Below are positions 27,771 through 37,723 of a stretch of DNA of 64,000 nt, in pieces. The stretch's first letter is position 1. Every line of letters starts with the position of its first letter. Source of the stretch: Sphingobacteriia bacterium. GTDB taxonomy: Bacteria; Pseudomonadota; Alphaproteobacteria; Rickettsiales; 33-17. Where the stretch lies: positions 930,001-994,000 of the forward strand of contig JAFKLR010000003.1 of NCBI GenBank assembly GCA_017304685.1, written 5' to 3'. The notes under the pieces are model-generated. The model saw only the letters and a program-made list of their open reading frames with translations, was not told the origin of the DNA and did not search any database. Both the position numbers and the translations under genes were made by a program.

Positions 27771-27776
27771 ACTAAT

Positions 27777-28484
27777 ATGTTAAATATAGTTAATATAAGC
27801 AAAGGATTTGGCTCTAACAAAGTATTATCTGGTATTAGCACTTGTTTTAAACCTGGAGAGGTTAGTTTTATTATTGGTCATAATGGGTCAGGTAAATCAA
27901 CTTTTTTGCAGTTGATTAGCGGAGATTTAAATCCTGATTCAGGTTCCATCAATTTTAACAACGAAACTATTTCAAAAAATATTATTTCCAAAGTTACCCA
28001 AAATATAAACCTTTGCTCTGAGAGAGAGCTAACAGTTTATGAAAATTTATGTATAGCAAGGCTCAAAAATCAGAAAGGTAAACTTAAAACTTTTAATTTT
28101 TATAATGAAATTATTGATTTTACGAATAGTGTGGAAATTGATACATTTAACTTTTTAGACAAACCTTTAAAACTCTTATCAGGTGGAGAACAACAAAAAA
28201 TTGCTCTGCTAATGGGTATTATATCAAATCCTAAAATTCTTCTTTTGGATGAATTTACTTCAGCCCTTGACCCTAAAACTTCTGAAGAAATTTTAAAGCT
28301 TGTTAGGAACCTTACACAAGCTTTAGACCTCATTACAATTATTATTAGCCATAGTTTAAGAGAGGTTGCACATTTTGCTGATAGAATAATTATGATTAAG
28401 GATAATGGTATTCATTTAGATAAATACTATAATCAACCGCCTAGCCTAGAAGATTTATTGGTACTATTTGAAGGAGACATCTAG
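27777..28484 (+). CDS. ABC importer ATP-binding protein
   Basis: The 235-residue ATPase has Walker A GHNGSGKST (about 38-46), a Q-loop in VTQNINLCSE, the signature LLSGGEQQK (about 136-144), Walker B KILLLDEFTSALD (about 156-168) and the switch His in ISHSLRE. It is the COG1101-type ATPase that pairs with TrpX-like binding proteins. It starts six bases after the binding-protein stop, and its TAG stop overlaps the GTG start of the permease by one base, so the three proteins are made together. Confidence 0.9.
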   Translation: MLNIVNISKGFGSNKVLSGISTCFKPGEVSFIIGHNGSGKSTFLQLISGDLNPDSGSINFNNETISKNIISKVTQNINLCSERELTVYENLCIARLKNQKGKLKTFNFYNEIIDFTNSVEIDTFNFLDKPLKLLSGGEQQKIALLMGIISNPKILLLDEFTSALDPKTSEEILKLVRNLTQALDLITIIISHSLREVAHFADRIIMIKDNGIHLDKYYNQPPSLEDLLVLFEGDI

Positions 28485-29356
28485 TGGATTTTAATTTTAT
28501 TTTTTCTGATATCCTTCCTACATCGATCATTCATGGTTTACTTTTATCACTAGTAGGACTTGGAATATATATTACTTATAAACTTCTTAATTTTATTGAT
28601 TTATCTGCTGAAAGTATTTTTATTCTAGGTGCAAGTATTTTTGGCACCATGATTAATAACGATATAAATTACATAATAAGCTTTTTAAGCGCGATTTTGG
28701 CCTGCTCTTTTATAGGTTTATCTGTAACATATATTTCCTTAAAATATAAAATTAATTCCATGCTTATTACTATTATAATTGCTATGATAATTTACTCTTT
28801 AAATCTAAAAATACTTGGGGTACCTAATATACCTTTAAATGAAATTTATTTTCCTTTTAATAACGAATCTTTAATTCTCAAAGGACTATTTATTACAAGC
28901 CTTATAACCCTAACCTTTTATACTTTAATAAATTTTCTTAAAACAGAAGTAGGGCTAAGATTTCGATTAGTAGGTCTTAACCCTAAAATGGCACGTGCAT
29001 ACAGTATTAATCAATTATTTTATGTAACTATAGGAACAATAATTGCTAATAGTTTAATAGCAATTGCAGGCATCATGCATTCACAAAATGTAGGGTATGT
29101 AGACATTAATATGGCTAATGGTTTACTAATTCAAGGTCTTGCATCAGTTATGATAGGCGAAATGATAATGGTTAAATATCGCAAATCATTAATTTTTTCT
29201 CCTTTAATTGGAGCTATTATTTATAGTTCAATTGAAAATTTGATTATGTTATTTGATTTTATTAAGCCAACCGATTTTAGAATGGTTACAGGTATATTAG
29301 TACTTATAAGTATAATTCTAAATTCAAAAAGGAAAGTAAAGTCACTTGCTAGTTAA
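28484..29356 (+). CDS. ABC importer permease (COG4120 type)
   Basis: The 290 residues form about eight hydrophobic helices. Typical segments are HGLLLSLVGLGIYITYKLLN (about 17-36), LVGLNPKMARAYSIN (about 161-175, the cytoplasmic coupling loop facing the ATPase) and GLASVMIGEMIM (about 219-230). This is the permease of the TrpXYZ-like importer encoded by the two genes upstream. The start is GTG at 28484, overlapping the ATPase stop. The last 15 bases overlap the stop region of the convergent PotD-like gene. Confidence 0.88.
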   Translation: MDFNFIFSDILPTSIIHGLLLSLVGLGIYITYKLLNFIDLSAESIFILGASIFGTMINNDINYIISFLSAILACSFIGLSVTYISLKYKINSMLITIIIAMIIYSLNLKILGVPNIPLNEIYFPFNNESLILKGLFITSLITLTFYTLINFLKTEVGLRFRLVGLNPKMARAYSINQLFYVTIGTIIANSLIAIAGIMHSQNVGYVDINMANGLLIQGLASVMIGEMIMVKYRKSLIFSPLIGAIIYSSIENLIMLFDFIKPTDFRMVTGILVLISIILNSKRKVKSLAS

Positions 29357-30418
29357 AACTTCTATCCAAAGCCTACTACGCATTCGTTCAATTTCATTGC
29401 TTAATGGCTTTAATATATACATTTGATTGATTTGCCCTTTCGTTAAATATATATTCTTATTATTTAAAATGGACTTATGAATATATTTATCTGCGGCACT
29501 ATTTGCATTAGCATAACCTAACCTATTTGTATTAAAGCTAGCGACATCTGGACGAAGTAAATAATCAATGAATTTATATGCTTCATCAACATTTTTTGCA
29601 TCTTTAAGAATAGAAATTGTATCAACCGAAATTTGAGTTCCTTCTTTTGGAATTATATATTTAATCTTTCCTTTTCCATTCTCCTCTGCTCTATCCTTTG
29701 CTTGTATTAAATCTCCTGAAAATCCTACTGCTAAGCAAATATCTTCATTTGCTAGATCATCAATATATTTTGAAGAATCAAAGGTATGTATATAAGGCCT
29801 AATTTCAAGTAAAAGCTTTCTAGCTGCTAATAAATCTTCTTTTTTTTGTGAATTGGGGTTTAAACCTAAATATAATAAAGCTGCAGGAATAATCTCATTA
29901 GGGGCATCAATAAAAACCACACCACATGCGGAAATTTTTTTTATATATTCTTTATTAAAAACATATTTCCAACTATCAATTTTTTGGTTAGGGAAAATTT
30001 TATTAATTACTTTAGTATTATAGCCAATACCTAAAGTCCCCACCATCCATGGCACTCCATATTTATCTAGACCGCCATTTTTTTTAAGTATTTCAAGAAT
30101 CGCTGGATTTAAATTTTTATAATTTTTAAGTTTGGAAGTATCTAATTCTTTGTACATACCAATTTTAGATTGACGAGCTAAAAATGGAAAAGCTGTAGGA
30201 ACCACTATATCATACCCAGTTTTACCTACGTATAATTTTGCATCTAAAGTGTAATCACTATCATAAAGATCATAATTAACATCAATTTTATATATTTTTT
30301 CAAAATCCTGTACGGTTTTTTGATCAATATAATTTGACCAATTATATACATTTAGTTTGCTATTAGCGCTAGCAACAACTGGAAGAAAAATTATAAATAA
30401 AACGGCAAGCGCTTTCAT
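29342..30418 (-). CDS. Spermidine/putrescine-binding periplasmic protein, PotD/PotF-like
   Basis: The 358 residues open with a signal peptide (LAVLFIIFLPVVASANS). The polyamine-binding fold follows: LNVYNWSNYIDQKTVQDFEK (about 23-42), YDIVVPTAFPFLARQ (about 73-87), VPWMVGTLGIGYN (about 126-138) and DEAYKFIDYLLRP (about 280-292). The Trp and acidic ligands typical of PotD are present in the family positions I can align by eye. No PotA, PotB or PotC gene is adjacent, so the transporter body must lie elsewhere or this is an orphan. The ATG is preceded by AGGTAAG. Confidence 0.85.
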   Translation of the reverse strand: MKALAVLFIIFLPVVASANSKLNVYNWSNYIDQKTVQDFEKIYKIDVNYDLYDSDYTLDAKLYVGKTGYDIVVPTAFPFLARQSKIGMYKELDTSKLKNYKNLNPAILEILKKNGGLDKYGVPWMVGTLGIGYNTKVINKIFPNQKIDSWKYVFNKEYIKKISACGVVFIDAPNEIIPAALLYLGLNPNSQKKEDLLAARKLLLEIRPYIHTFDSSKYIDDLANEDICLAVGFSGDLIQAKDRAEENGKGKIKYIIPKEGTQISVDTISILKDAKNVDEAYKFIDYLLRPDVASFNTNRLGYANANSAADKYIHKSILNNKNIYLTKGQINQMYILKPLSNEIERMRSRLWIEVLTSK

Positions 30419-30465
30419 TTCTTACCTAAATAAACTTAAATTAACTTGCTATTAATATAATAATT

Positions 30466-31245
30466 TTACTGAGATGTCCAGCCACCATCTAAGGTAATAC
30501 TTGTTCCGGTAATATTAAAAGCATGCTCACTAATTAAATGTAATACTAAGTGAGCTATATCTTCTGGATTGGTAAATTGTTTAGATGGTTGTTTTTCACT
30601 TAACAATTTAATGCGAGCATCATCTCCACTTAAATTTTCTCTAGCTGCAAGATCATCTATTTGTTTTTGAACAAGCGGAGTTAACACCCATCCAGGACAA
30701 ATTGCATTACAAGTAACACCACTTCCTGCTGTTTCGAGTCCTACAACTTTAGTTAAGCCAATGATACCATGTTTAGCTGACACATATGCAGATTTATTTG
30801 CAGAAGCTACTAAACCATGGACCGAAGCCACATTAATTATTCTTCCCCATTTTTTTTGCTTCATTGCTTTAATAGTGTTTTTAATTAAATAAAAGCTTGA
30901 AGAAAGATTAATAGAAATTATTTGTTCCCATTTCTCATCTGGAAAATCTTCTATAGGAGTAACAAATTGAATGCCTGCATTATTAATTAATATATCAATA
31001 TCACCTACTTCATTTTTCGCAAAACTCAATAAATCCATAATTTGAGCCTTAGAAGCAAGATCGGCTGCATGATAATAAACTTTTCCTTTATAATTTTGTT
31101 CAAATTCTTTCTTAAGTGATTCAATTTCCTCTTTTGGACTTAAACCATTTAAAATAACTGTATGACCTTCTTTTGCAAGCTCACGGGCAATTGCAAGGCC
31201 TATTCCACTTGTTGATCCAGTAACTAAGGCAATTTTTGCACTCAC
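30466..31245 (-). CDS. bdhA: 3-hydroxybutyrate dehydrogenase (SDR)
   Basis: This NAD-dependent short-chain dehydrogenase interconverts 3-hydroxybutyrate and acetoacetate, a step in using polyhydroxybutyrate. The 259 residues have the cofactor motif TGSTSGIG (about 9-16), NNAG (about 87-90), the catalytic Ser in INVASVHG, YVSAK (Tyr about 153) and the ICPGWVLTPLVQKQI segment that marks this subgroup among SDRs. The start is GTG at 31245, preceded by GGAGAATT. A PHB depolymerase gene (39749-41008) occurs 8 kb away, so both ends of PHB breakdown are encoded in the window. Confidence 0.9.
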   Translation of the reverse strand: MSAKIALVTGSTSGIGLAIARELAKEGHTVILNGLSPKEEIESLKKEFEQNYKGKVYYHAADLASKAQIMDLLSFAKNEVGDIDILINNAGIQFVTPIEDFPDEKWEQIISINLSSSFYLIKNTIKAMKQKKWGRIINVASVHGLVASANKSAYVSAKHGIIGLTKVVGLETAGSGVTCNAICPGWVLTPLVQKQIDDLAARENLSGDDARIKLLSEKQPSKQFTNPEDIAHLVLHLISEHAFNITGTSITLDGGWTSQ

Positions 31246-31513
31246 AATAATTCTCCAATAATATCCCTATTATTACAATTATATTAAATTATTAATATAT
31301 TAGCAATTAAATTACTGCTTCTTTTGAACTTAAAATATATTTTAAAAGTATAAGTTATTGATATGTAATACAAAACCTGAACTTAATTAATAAAATAATA
31401 TTGCTACATAAAGTTTAATTTTTATATTTATCATGTTGACTTTCATACCTTTTTATTGTTTCATTAAATAATAGTTATGTAATATCAAAAGTTTTTTTAG
31501 GTTAATATTTAAT

Positions 31514-32380
31514 ATGAAAAACCTTTTCTATGTTTTTCTAACCGCTTCTGCAGTTTCAATAATTAATATTTCAAACGCAGAACAATTCGCTCAAAATACT
31601 AATTTTATTGATGATGTTAAAAAAATAGTTCATACGAAGTTACCTGATCGCTCGGAAATTGAAAAATTTATTCTACATAACAAAACCTATGGTTTACCTG
31701 TAAATCTCACAAAAAAATTTGGAAAAAACTTTAAAAACATTAATTTTTCAAAAATTTATGCTCGCGAAGTATCTATAACTGATGCAAACATGCAAGATGC
31801 AATGTTTGAGTTCGCAAATTTTGAAAAAGCTTATATTATAAATAGTGATTTAAGTAATTCAAAAATGATGGCAGTTGATTTCAGTAATTCAACAATTATT
31901 GATAGCAAACTTGTTGGGGTTAACTTAAATTTAGCAACACTAGACAATGCAATTCTTCATGGTAATAACTTTGAGAATGCTAATTTTGAAGGTGCAAACT
32001 TAAGTTACGCTAATCTATCTAATACAAACCTTAGAAATGCTAATTTAAATAATGTTGACCTTTCTTGGGCAAATTTACAAGGCGCCGATCTTACAGGTGC
32101 AAAATTAAATAATGTTAAACTTAGCTACGCTAATTTAATGAATACTACTCTTGATAAAGCTACTTTCAAGAATTCTAGCCTTCAAGAAGCTGTGTTAATT
32201 AATGCTTCTCTTAAAGACACTTCTTTTGAAAATAGTGACTTAAGAAGAGCAGATTTAAGATGGACAAAACTTTCTAAAGCAAAACTAATTAATGTAGATT
32301 TAGCAAGAGCCAGAACAAATCCACTAAAATATGAGACAGAAGAATTTCAAAGTAGCGTTGATTCCATGACTCAGAAATAA
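31514..32380 (+). CDS. Exported pentapeptide-repeat protein
   Basis: The 288 residues begin with a signal peptide (VFLTASAVSIINISNAE). From about residue 76 to 265 they consist of pentapeptide repeats of the A(N/D)LxN kind, for example NFEGANLSYANLSNTNLRNA and DLSWANLQGADLTGAKLNN. These build a right-handed quadrilateral beta-helix about 38 repeats long. Pentapeptide proteins have varied roles, including DNA-gyrase mimicry; an exported one is more likely structural or adhesive. No partner is adjacent. The gene converges on the ankyrin gene with one base between stops. Confidence 0.85.
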   Translation: MKNLFYVFLTASAVSIINISNAEQFAQNTNFIDDVKKIVHTKLPDRSEIEKFILHNKTYGLPVNLTKKFGKNFKNINFSKIYAREVSITDANMQDAMFEFANFEKAYIINSDLSNSKMMAVDFSNSTIIDSKLVGVNLNLATLDNAILHGNNFENANFEGANLSYANLSNTNLRNANLNNVDLSWANLQGADLTGAKLNNVKLSYANLMNTTLDKATFKNSSLQEAVLINASLKDTSFENSDLRRADLRWTKLSKAKLINVDLARARTNPLKYETEEFQSSVDSMTQK

Positions 32381-32381
32381 A

Positions 32382-34229
32382 TTATCTTCCATTTTGTTTA
32401 TTATTGTTACGAAGCTTTTCCATTTTCTTCTTAAGCACTTCTTTATAATTAGAAGTTTTCTTAAAATCTCCACCCTCTTTAATATCTTTTTCCATTTCTT
32501 TTACTGCCTTTTCAAACATTACTTTATCTTTCCCTTTAAAAATCGATTTAATGTTATCTATTAAACCAAGTTTTACCTTCTTAGGATCTTGAGCTAAATA
32601 TGCTTTTTCTTTATTATAAATTGGCTCTATTTTAGCCTTATAATCTTTGCCAATATATTTCTCTAAATAATGTTCAAAATTTTTATGCTCTTTATTATCT
32701 TTACCTTTATCAACAAAGTTCTCATTTAAGATTTCGTCAAATGTTTTATTATTTGTATTTTTTAATATTTCCTTAACTATTTTTTTTACCTTAATATCAA
32801 TTTTATTTTCTACAATTTTTTTATTTTTCCCTTCTTTTTCTATTAAGGTTATCATATCTTTACTAGCAAACTTGTTATAATTAGCTTTAGCGCCCGCTTC
32901 GACTAGTTCTTTTATTATCTCTGAATGTCCTCTTGCAGCAGCTATTTTTAAAGCTGTATCGCCACTTCGAGCTTTTAAATTAACGTCAGCATTAGCTTTA
33001 ATTAATTCCTTCACTATCTCTAAATTACCTTTAAAAGCAGCAACCATTAAAGGACTATATCCCTCATAATTTTGTAAGTCTACATTAGCACCGGCTTTAA
33101 TTAATTCATTTATTACTTCTACATTTTGCCCTCTATCAACAGCTATTAGTAAAGCTGTATTATTATTTCTATCTTGTGCATTTACATTAGCGCCGGCTTC
33201 CCTTAATAATTTTATTTTATCCAAATTCCCATATTTTGCTGCAAACATAAAAATTGTATAACCGTCAAAATCTTGAAGATTAAGCCAAAATCCAGATTCT
33301 ATATATTTCTGTAAATAAGTAGTATCCTGTAGTCTTGTTTCCTTAAATAAACCCATATCGTTAGACTGATGAAATTTAATAAACTCATTAATTTTTTCTA
33401 ACACAGAATTATCTATTTTATTCTCTTTAGTTTCAAACTCTCTTAATATTCTCCCTAATTCTCTTGAACTGCATTTTTTAAAAAATTTATCAGGGTCTGG
33501 GTTTAAAATATCTAAATTGTTTTGTTGAGCCACAAGATTTAATATTTGAGGATATATATTTTGATCCGGTTTTAAACCAGCTTTTAATATTAAATTATTT
33601 AAAATTGGAGTTTTTGCATCTCCATTAAGTTTGATATAATTTACTATATTACCTACAGTAGTAATTGTTTTATTATTATTTAAAATTACATTTACTAAAG
33701 TTGTACGCTCCCCAATAATTGCTTCATCTAGTAAATTATGTTGTGTCTCCCCCCATAACAAACTATTAGGATCTGAACCATGTTTTAATAAGATTTCAAC
33801 TGCATGTAGGTTACCAAATTCTACTGCCTTAGCAATAGGGTTCATTTTAGTATTATCTATTCCTTCTTGAAGTTTTGGTTTAACCTTTAAGATTTCTTCT
33901 ATCATACTATATAAATAACCTGGGTCTTCGTTATTTATTCTTTTATTTTCAATTTCATAAAGTATATGATGAAGTACTGTAGCGTTATTTTTATCTTTTA
34001 TGTCTAAGTCTGCGCCTTTTGCAATAATTTTTGGTAATATTTCTGCCTTTTTTTCATCGCTTAATGTTTTACTTTGTAATAAATTAAAAGTTACACTAGT
34101 TTCATCAAAAGTTTTTTCTAAATTTTTAATTGAAATACTATCTTCTAACAAACTATTAATTTTATCAAAATTTCCTTGAGCTATCGCTTGATTTAATTGA
34201 AAAATGTAATCTTTATTACCGCTTGCCAT
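32382..34229 (-). CDS. Ankyrin-repeat protein, 615 residues
   Basis: A long cytosolic-type protein with N-terminal repeats (IAQGNFDKINSLLEDS, NATVLHHILYEI, NLHAVEILLKHGSDPNSL) and a cleaner block of four to five at about 325-455. That block includes IFMFAAKYGNLDKIKLLREA, NNNTALLIAVDRGQNVEVI, YSPLMVAAFKGNLEIVKELI and DTALKIAAARGHSEIIKELV. The C-terminal 160 residues are lysine-rich and helical with no match. There is no signal peptide, so export would need a dedicated secretion system. Repeats this regular suggest protein binding; an effector role is inference from the likely intracellular lifestyle. Confidence 0.85.
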   Translation of the reverse strand: MASGNKDYIFQLNQAIAQGNFDKINSLLEDSISIKNLEKTFDETSVTFNLLQSKTLSDEKKAEILPKIIAKGADLDIKDKNNATVLHHILYEIENKRINNEDPGYLYSMIEEILKVKPKLQEGIDNTKMNPIAKAVEFGNLHAVEILLKHGSDPNSLLWGETQHNLLDEAIIGERTTLVNVILNNNKTITTVGNIVNYIKLNGDAKTPILNNLILKAGLKPDQNIYPQILNLVAQQNNLDILNPDPDKFFKKCSSRELGRILREFETKENKIDNSVLEKINEFIKFHQSNDMGLFKETRLQDTTYLQKYIESGFWLNLQDFDGYTIFMFAAKYGNLDKIKLLREAGANVNAQDRNNNTALLIAVDRGQNVEVINELIKAGANVDLQNYEGYSPLMVAAFKGNLEIVKELIKANADVNLKARSGDTALKIAAARGHSEIIKELVEAGAKANYNKFASKDMITLIEKEGKNKKIVENKIDIKVKKIVKEILKNTNNKTFDEILNENFVDKGKDNKEHKNFEHYLEKYIGKDYKAKIEPIYNKEKAYLAQDPKKVKLGLIDNIKSIFKGKDKVMFEKAVKEMEKDIKEGGDFKKTSNYKEVLKKKMEKLRNNNKQNGR

Positions 34230-34288
34230 ATAACTAACCTATATATAATATATAAATAATTATATAACAAAATATTTAATATGTTAAT

Positions 34289-35716
34289 TTATTTAATTGC
34301 TTTAAATGTTTCTATAGCTCTTTTTCGAGTTATATCTAAATCAACTATTGGCTCATAATATTTATTAAACAACCCATCTTTCTGAGGTTCATGAATATTC
34401 GTACCTTTATAATCTTTTAATTCTTGTACGTAAGTTTTTACATAAATTCCATCAGCATCAAATTTTTGTCCTTGTAAAATAGGGTTAAACACTCTGAAGT
34501 ATGGCTGAGCATCAGTGCCAGTGGAAGCAGACCATTGCCATCCGCCTACATTTGATGCAAGATCATAATCCATTAAATTTTGCGCAAAATATTCTTCTCC
34601 TAAACGCCAATCAAGAAGTAAGTTTTTACACATGAAAGATGCTGTTATCATACGAGCCCTATTATGCACCCAACCCATAACTTTAAGTTGACGCATAGCG
34701 GCATCAACTACAGGGAAACCAGTTTTACCTTCGCACCATAATTTAAAATGTTCTTCGTTTCTTTGCCAATTAATTTTACCTTGGAGTGGTTTTAAAAATT
34801 CTAAGTTTTGGGTATATGGAAAATGATACAAAACATTCGCGTAAAACTCTCTCCAAATAAGCTCATTTATCCACATATCTGAGCCTGCACCTGGATATTC
34901 CAAAGCATATCTAAAACACTCACGAATGGAAATTAACCCAAATCTTAAGTAAGGAGAAAGTCTACTTGTACCATCTAAATAGAGATAATTCCTTGTTTCT
35001 TTATATTTAGGTATATTAAAGGACCATTCTGCTAATTTGTTTTTAGCATCATGAGTTGTCCAAATTTTGTCTTCAATAAAATTATACCCCACTTCTTTTA
35101 GCATTTTTTCTGCTGAAGTAGTATTTACTAAATTTAATCCTGCATTTTGAATTGTATTTTTTAGTTTTGAATCAACTGGTAAAGTTCGTTTTAAATTTGG
35201 CCTATAGTTTGCATAATCCTCTTTAATTAAACTCATCCTCCAAGCTTTACTAAAGGGTGTAAAAACCTTAAAAGGAGTTCCGTCTTTTTTTAAAATATCT
35301 TTTGGGTTTTGAAGCAGATGATCTACTGATAATTTCAGTTCAATATTATTTTTTAGCAATAAATGTTCAACTGTACTATCTCTTTCTATAGTTTGCGGCT
35401 CAAAATCTTTACCAGCAAAAACTTTATTTGCATTTAAAACTTTACATAAATTGGGAATGATTTCTATTGGTCTACCATAAAACACTAATATTTCTGAATT
35501 ATATGATTTTAATTCTTTATTCAAATCTATTATAGTATTTGCAATAAAGCTTAATCTACGATCGTTTTTATTGGTAAATCTTGATAATATCTCTTTATCA
35601 AATATAAAAATTGGCAGAAAACTTTTTCCTTCTTGCGAGGCATAATGTAATGGTTTATGGTCATGCAAACGCAGATCTCTTCTTAACCAGCAAATCGTTA
35701 AGCTTTCATTTATCAT
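34289..35716 (-). CDS. phrB: Deoxyribodipyrimidine photolyase
   Basis: Photolyase repairs UV-induced cyclobutane dimers using FADH and blue light. The 475 residues show the N-terminal antenna domain (ICWLRRDLRLHDHKPLHYAS, about 8-27) and the C-terminal FAD domain. The latter includes DGTSRLSPYLRFGLIS, WVHNRARMITASFM (about 350-363) and NVGGWQWSASTGTDAQPYFR (about 389-408), all diagnostic of class I CPD enzymes. Nothing is missing. Its start overlaps the glycosyltransferase stop by 11 bases, making it the last gene of an LPS-precursor operon, an odd place for a light-dependent repair enzyme. Confidence 0.94.
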   Translation of the reverse strand: MINESLTICWLRRDLRLHDHKPLHYASQEGKSFLPIFIFDKEILSRFTNKNDRRLSFIANTIIDLNKELKSYNSEILVFYGRPIEIIPNLCKVLNANKVFAGKDFEPQTIERDSTVEHLLLKNNIELKLSVDHLLQNPKDILKKDGTPFKVFTPFSKAWRMSLIKEDYANYRPNLKRTLPVDSKLKNTIQNAGLNLVNTTSAEKMLKEVGYNFIEDKIWTTHDAKNKLAEWSFNIPKYKETRNYLYLDGTSRLSPYLRFGLISIRECFRYALEYPGAGSDMWINELIWREFYANVLYHFPYTQNLEFLKPLQGKINWQRNEEHFKLWCEGKTGFPVVDAAMRQLKVMGWVHNRARMITASFMCKNLLLDWRLGEEYFAQNLMDYDLASNVGGWQWSASTGTDAQPYFRVFNPILQGQKFDADGIYVKTYVQELKDYKGTNIHEPQKDGLFNKYYEPIVDLDITRKRAIETFKAIK

Positions 35717-36743
35717 TTTCTTTTGCTCGAGTTAAAATTTCTTTTAAAGAATTTTCTATTCTTTCTGCAATAATGTTATAAGAAAAATTTTCCTTTAAAT
35801 TAATCTTAGCGTTGTTTACTAATTTTTGTCGTAATTCAAAATTATTATAAAGGTCAAGTATTGCCTTTGCTAAACTTTTCTCATCCTCTATTGGAACTAA
35901 CAAACCATTTTCCTTATCTTTTATAATTTCAATTGGCCCCACATCATTAGTTGAAATAACAGGAATATTATAATTCATGGCTTCTAAAATAACTATTCCA
36001 AAAGGCTCATGGTGAGAAGGTAGAACAAACAAATCAAGATTAGAGTAAAATTCTGATTTATCTTTAACCCAACCAGGAAATTCTATTATTTTTTCTATTT
36101 TAAAATTTTTAGCTAAAGCTATTAAATTAGCGTGTAACTCCCCTTCACCCCCTATCACAACTTTTAGCTCTGGAATTTTGTCTTTAATCAAGGAAATTGC
36201 TTTAATTAATACTTCAAAACCCTTTTTAGGTACAAATCTTCCTATAGCTCCTACAATAAATTGTGAATTGGCTTTTTTAATAGATAAATTTTCTAGAACT
36301 TCTATCATATTATGAATAACAAAAATATTATTTGTTTGAAATCCAAGATTTGAGTAATAGTCTTTTAAATGATGCGTTATAGTAAATAAATAATTACAAC
36401 TAATAAGCTCCTTACTCCAATAATTATGAGCTACTGCAACTAATGGTATATTCAGTTTTTTTGCTACAAATTTATTTAATACAGTTGGTCTACTACCATG
36501 AGTAATAATAAGATCTGGTTTAAACCCTCTAATAATTTTTAAAAGCTTAAATTTTGCAAAAATATCCCATTTACTAAAATTGTTAATGGCTAGAAAATCT
36601 TTATTAGTTTTACGTAGCGGAGATTTTGTATGACATATAGATAATACTTCATGCCCTCTTTTTTGAAGGGAATAATGATAATCTAAAAAAACTTGTTCAA
36701 TACCGCCAAGCTTTTTACTAAACATACAATTAACTATTCGCAT
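35706..36743 (-). CDS. Glycosyltransferase, GT4 family
   Basis: The 345 residues have the GT-B fold. The N-terminal lobe carries MFSKKLGGIEQVFLDYH (about 7-23). The C-terminal lobe has IVGAIGRFVPKKGFEVLIKA (about 183-202) and the retaining motif SHHEPFGIVILEAMNYNIPV (about 258-277) with its paired Glu. It sits between lpxK and photolyase in an overlapping operon, with a TAATG junction to lpxK. The context suggests it adds a sugar to the LPS core or a related lipid; donor and acceptor are unknown. Confidence 0.85.
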   Translation of the reverse strand: MRIVNCMFSKKLGGIEQVFLDYHYSLQKRGHEVLSICHTKSPLRKTNKDFLAINNFSKWDIFAKFKLLKIIRGFKPDLIITHGSRPTVLNKFVAKKLNIPLVAVAHNYWSKELISCNYLFTITHHLKDYYSNLGFQTNNIFVIHNMIEVLENLSIKKANSQFIVGAIGRFVPKKGFEVLIKAISLIKDKIPELKVVIGGEGELHANLIALAKNFKIEKIIEFPGWVKDKSEFYSNLDLFVLPSHHEPFGIVILEAMNYNIPVISTNDVGPIEIIKDKENGLLVPIEDEKSLAKAILDLYNNFELRQKLVNNAKINLKENFSYNIIAERIENSLKEILTRAKENDK

Positions 36744-37723
36744 TAAATTCCTTTTTCATCTATTTTTTGCTTTATAATGCTTATTAAACTGTCACCATTA
36801 GTAATTGCAAGCTCTGTGTCAATATACTCAATTTTTTGCTTAAATTCATTATTTAGCCTTACCCAATCTTTTTTAGTGGTAATTAATTTAGCATTCAGAC
36901 GCTTAGCTTCTAAGATTAAATTCTCTATTTCCTCTATTGTATATCTATGATGATCACTAAAAGAGATTTCTTTAATAATTCTAAAGCTTGACCTTTTTAA
37001 TAAATTAAAAAACTTTTTTGGCCTAGCGATTCCTGAAAATGCTATTGCCTTTTCATAGATAAAAGTTTTTGGTTGTATATATGCATTACACTGAGGTTTA
37101 CCGAATCTTTTTTCTTTCCCTCCAATATTAATAATCATATTAGCTTTTTTTAATGCGCTACTTACAGGTTCACGAAGAGGACCAGCAGGGAGTAAAAAAC
37201 CATTACCAAATAAAAACTCTCCATCAATTACAAGAATATTAAAATCGGCTTGGAGTTTTAAGGTTTGAAATGCATCATCAACTATAATGATATTAAATCC
37301 TTGCTCCTCTGCAAATTTAATACCTTCAATTTTATCTTTTGAAATAATTGTTGGAAGCTTTTCATTTAAAAGTAGAGCTTCATCCCCTACCTCTTCTTCA
37401 CTATGCATTTTTGTAACAAGCAAAGGCCCTTTTAAAGAGCCATGATACCCCTTACTTACACAACAAATTTTATATTTCCTATTCAATTCCTTATTTAATT
37501 CCTCAGAAAACCATAAAGCTGTTGGAGTTTTGCCACCACCACCAACCGTAACGTTCCCTATAGCTACAACGAAACTTTTTTTAAAAGAAGTTTTAGAAAC
37601 AAATAGTCGCTTAAGAGAAAACCCTAAATAATAAAGGAAAGAAAAAGGTAAAAGGCTTATAGATTTTATGTTAATTTTATTCCATAAATCCGGCTGTTTT
37701 AGTTTTAATATTTTGCCAAACAT
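36743..37723 (-). CDS. lpxK: Tetraacyldisaccharide 4'-kinase LpxK
   Basis: LpxK phosphorylates the 4' position of the lipid A precursor to give lipid IVA at the inner membrane. The 326 residues contain an N-terminal hydrophobic segment, the P-loop GNVTVGGGGKTPTALW (about 57-72), VDDAFQTLKL (about 149-158) and GPLREPVSSALKKA. Length is normal. It starts inside the 3' end of waaA (47-base overlap) and ends in a one-base overlap with the glycosyltransferase, so expression is coupled. Confidence 0.94.
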   Translation of the reverse strand: MFGKILKLKQPDLWNKINIKSISLLPFSFLYYLGFSLKRLFVSKTSFKKSFVVAIGNVTVGGGGKTPTALWFSEELNKELNRKYKICCVSKGYHGSLKGPLLVTKMHSEEEVGDEALLLNEKLPTIISKDKIEGIKFAEEQGFNIIIVDDAFQTLKLQADFNILVIDGEFLFGNGFLLPAGPLREPVSSALKKANMIINIGGKEKRFGKPQCNAYIQPKTFIYEKAIAFSGIARPKKFFNLLKRSSFRIIKEISFSDHHRYTIEEIENLILEAKRLNAKLITTKKDWVRLNNEFKQKIEYIDTELAITNGDSLISIIKQKIDEKGI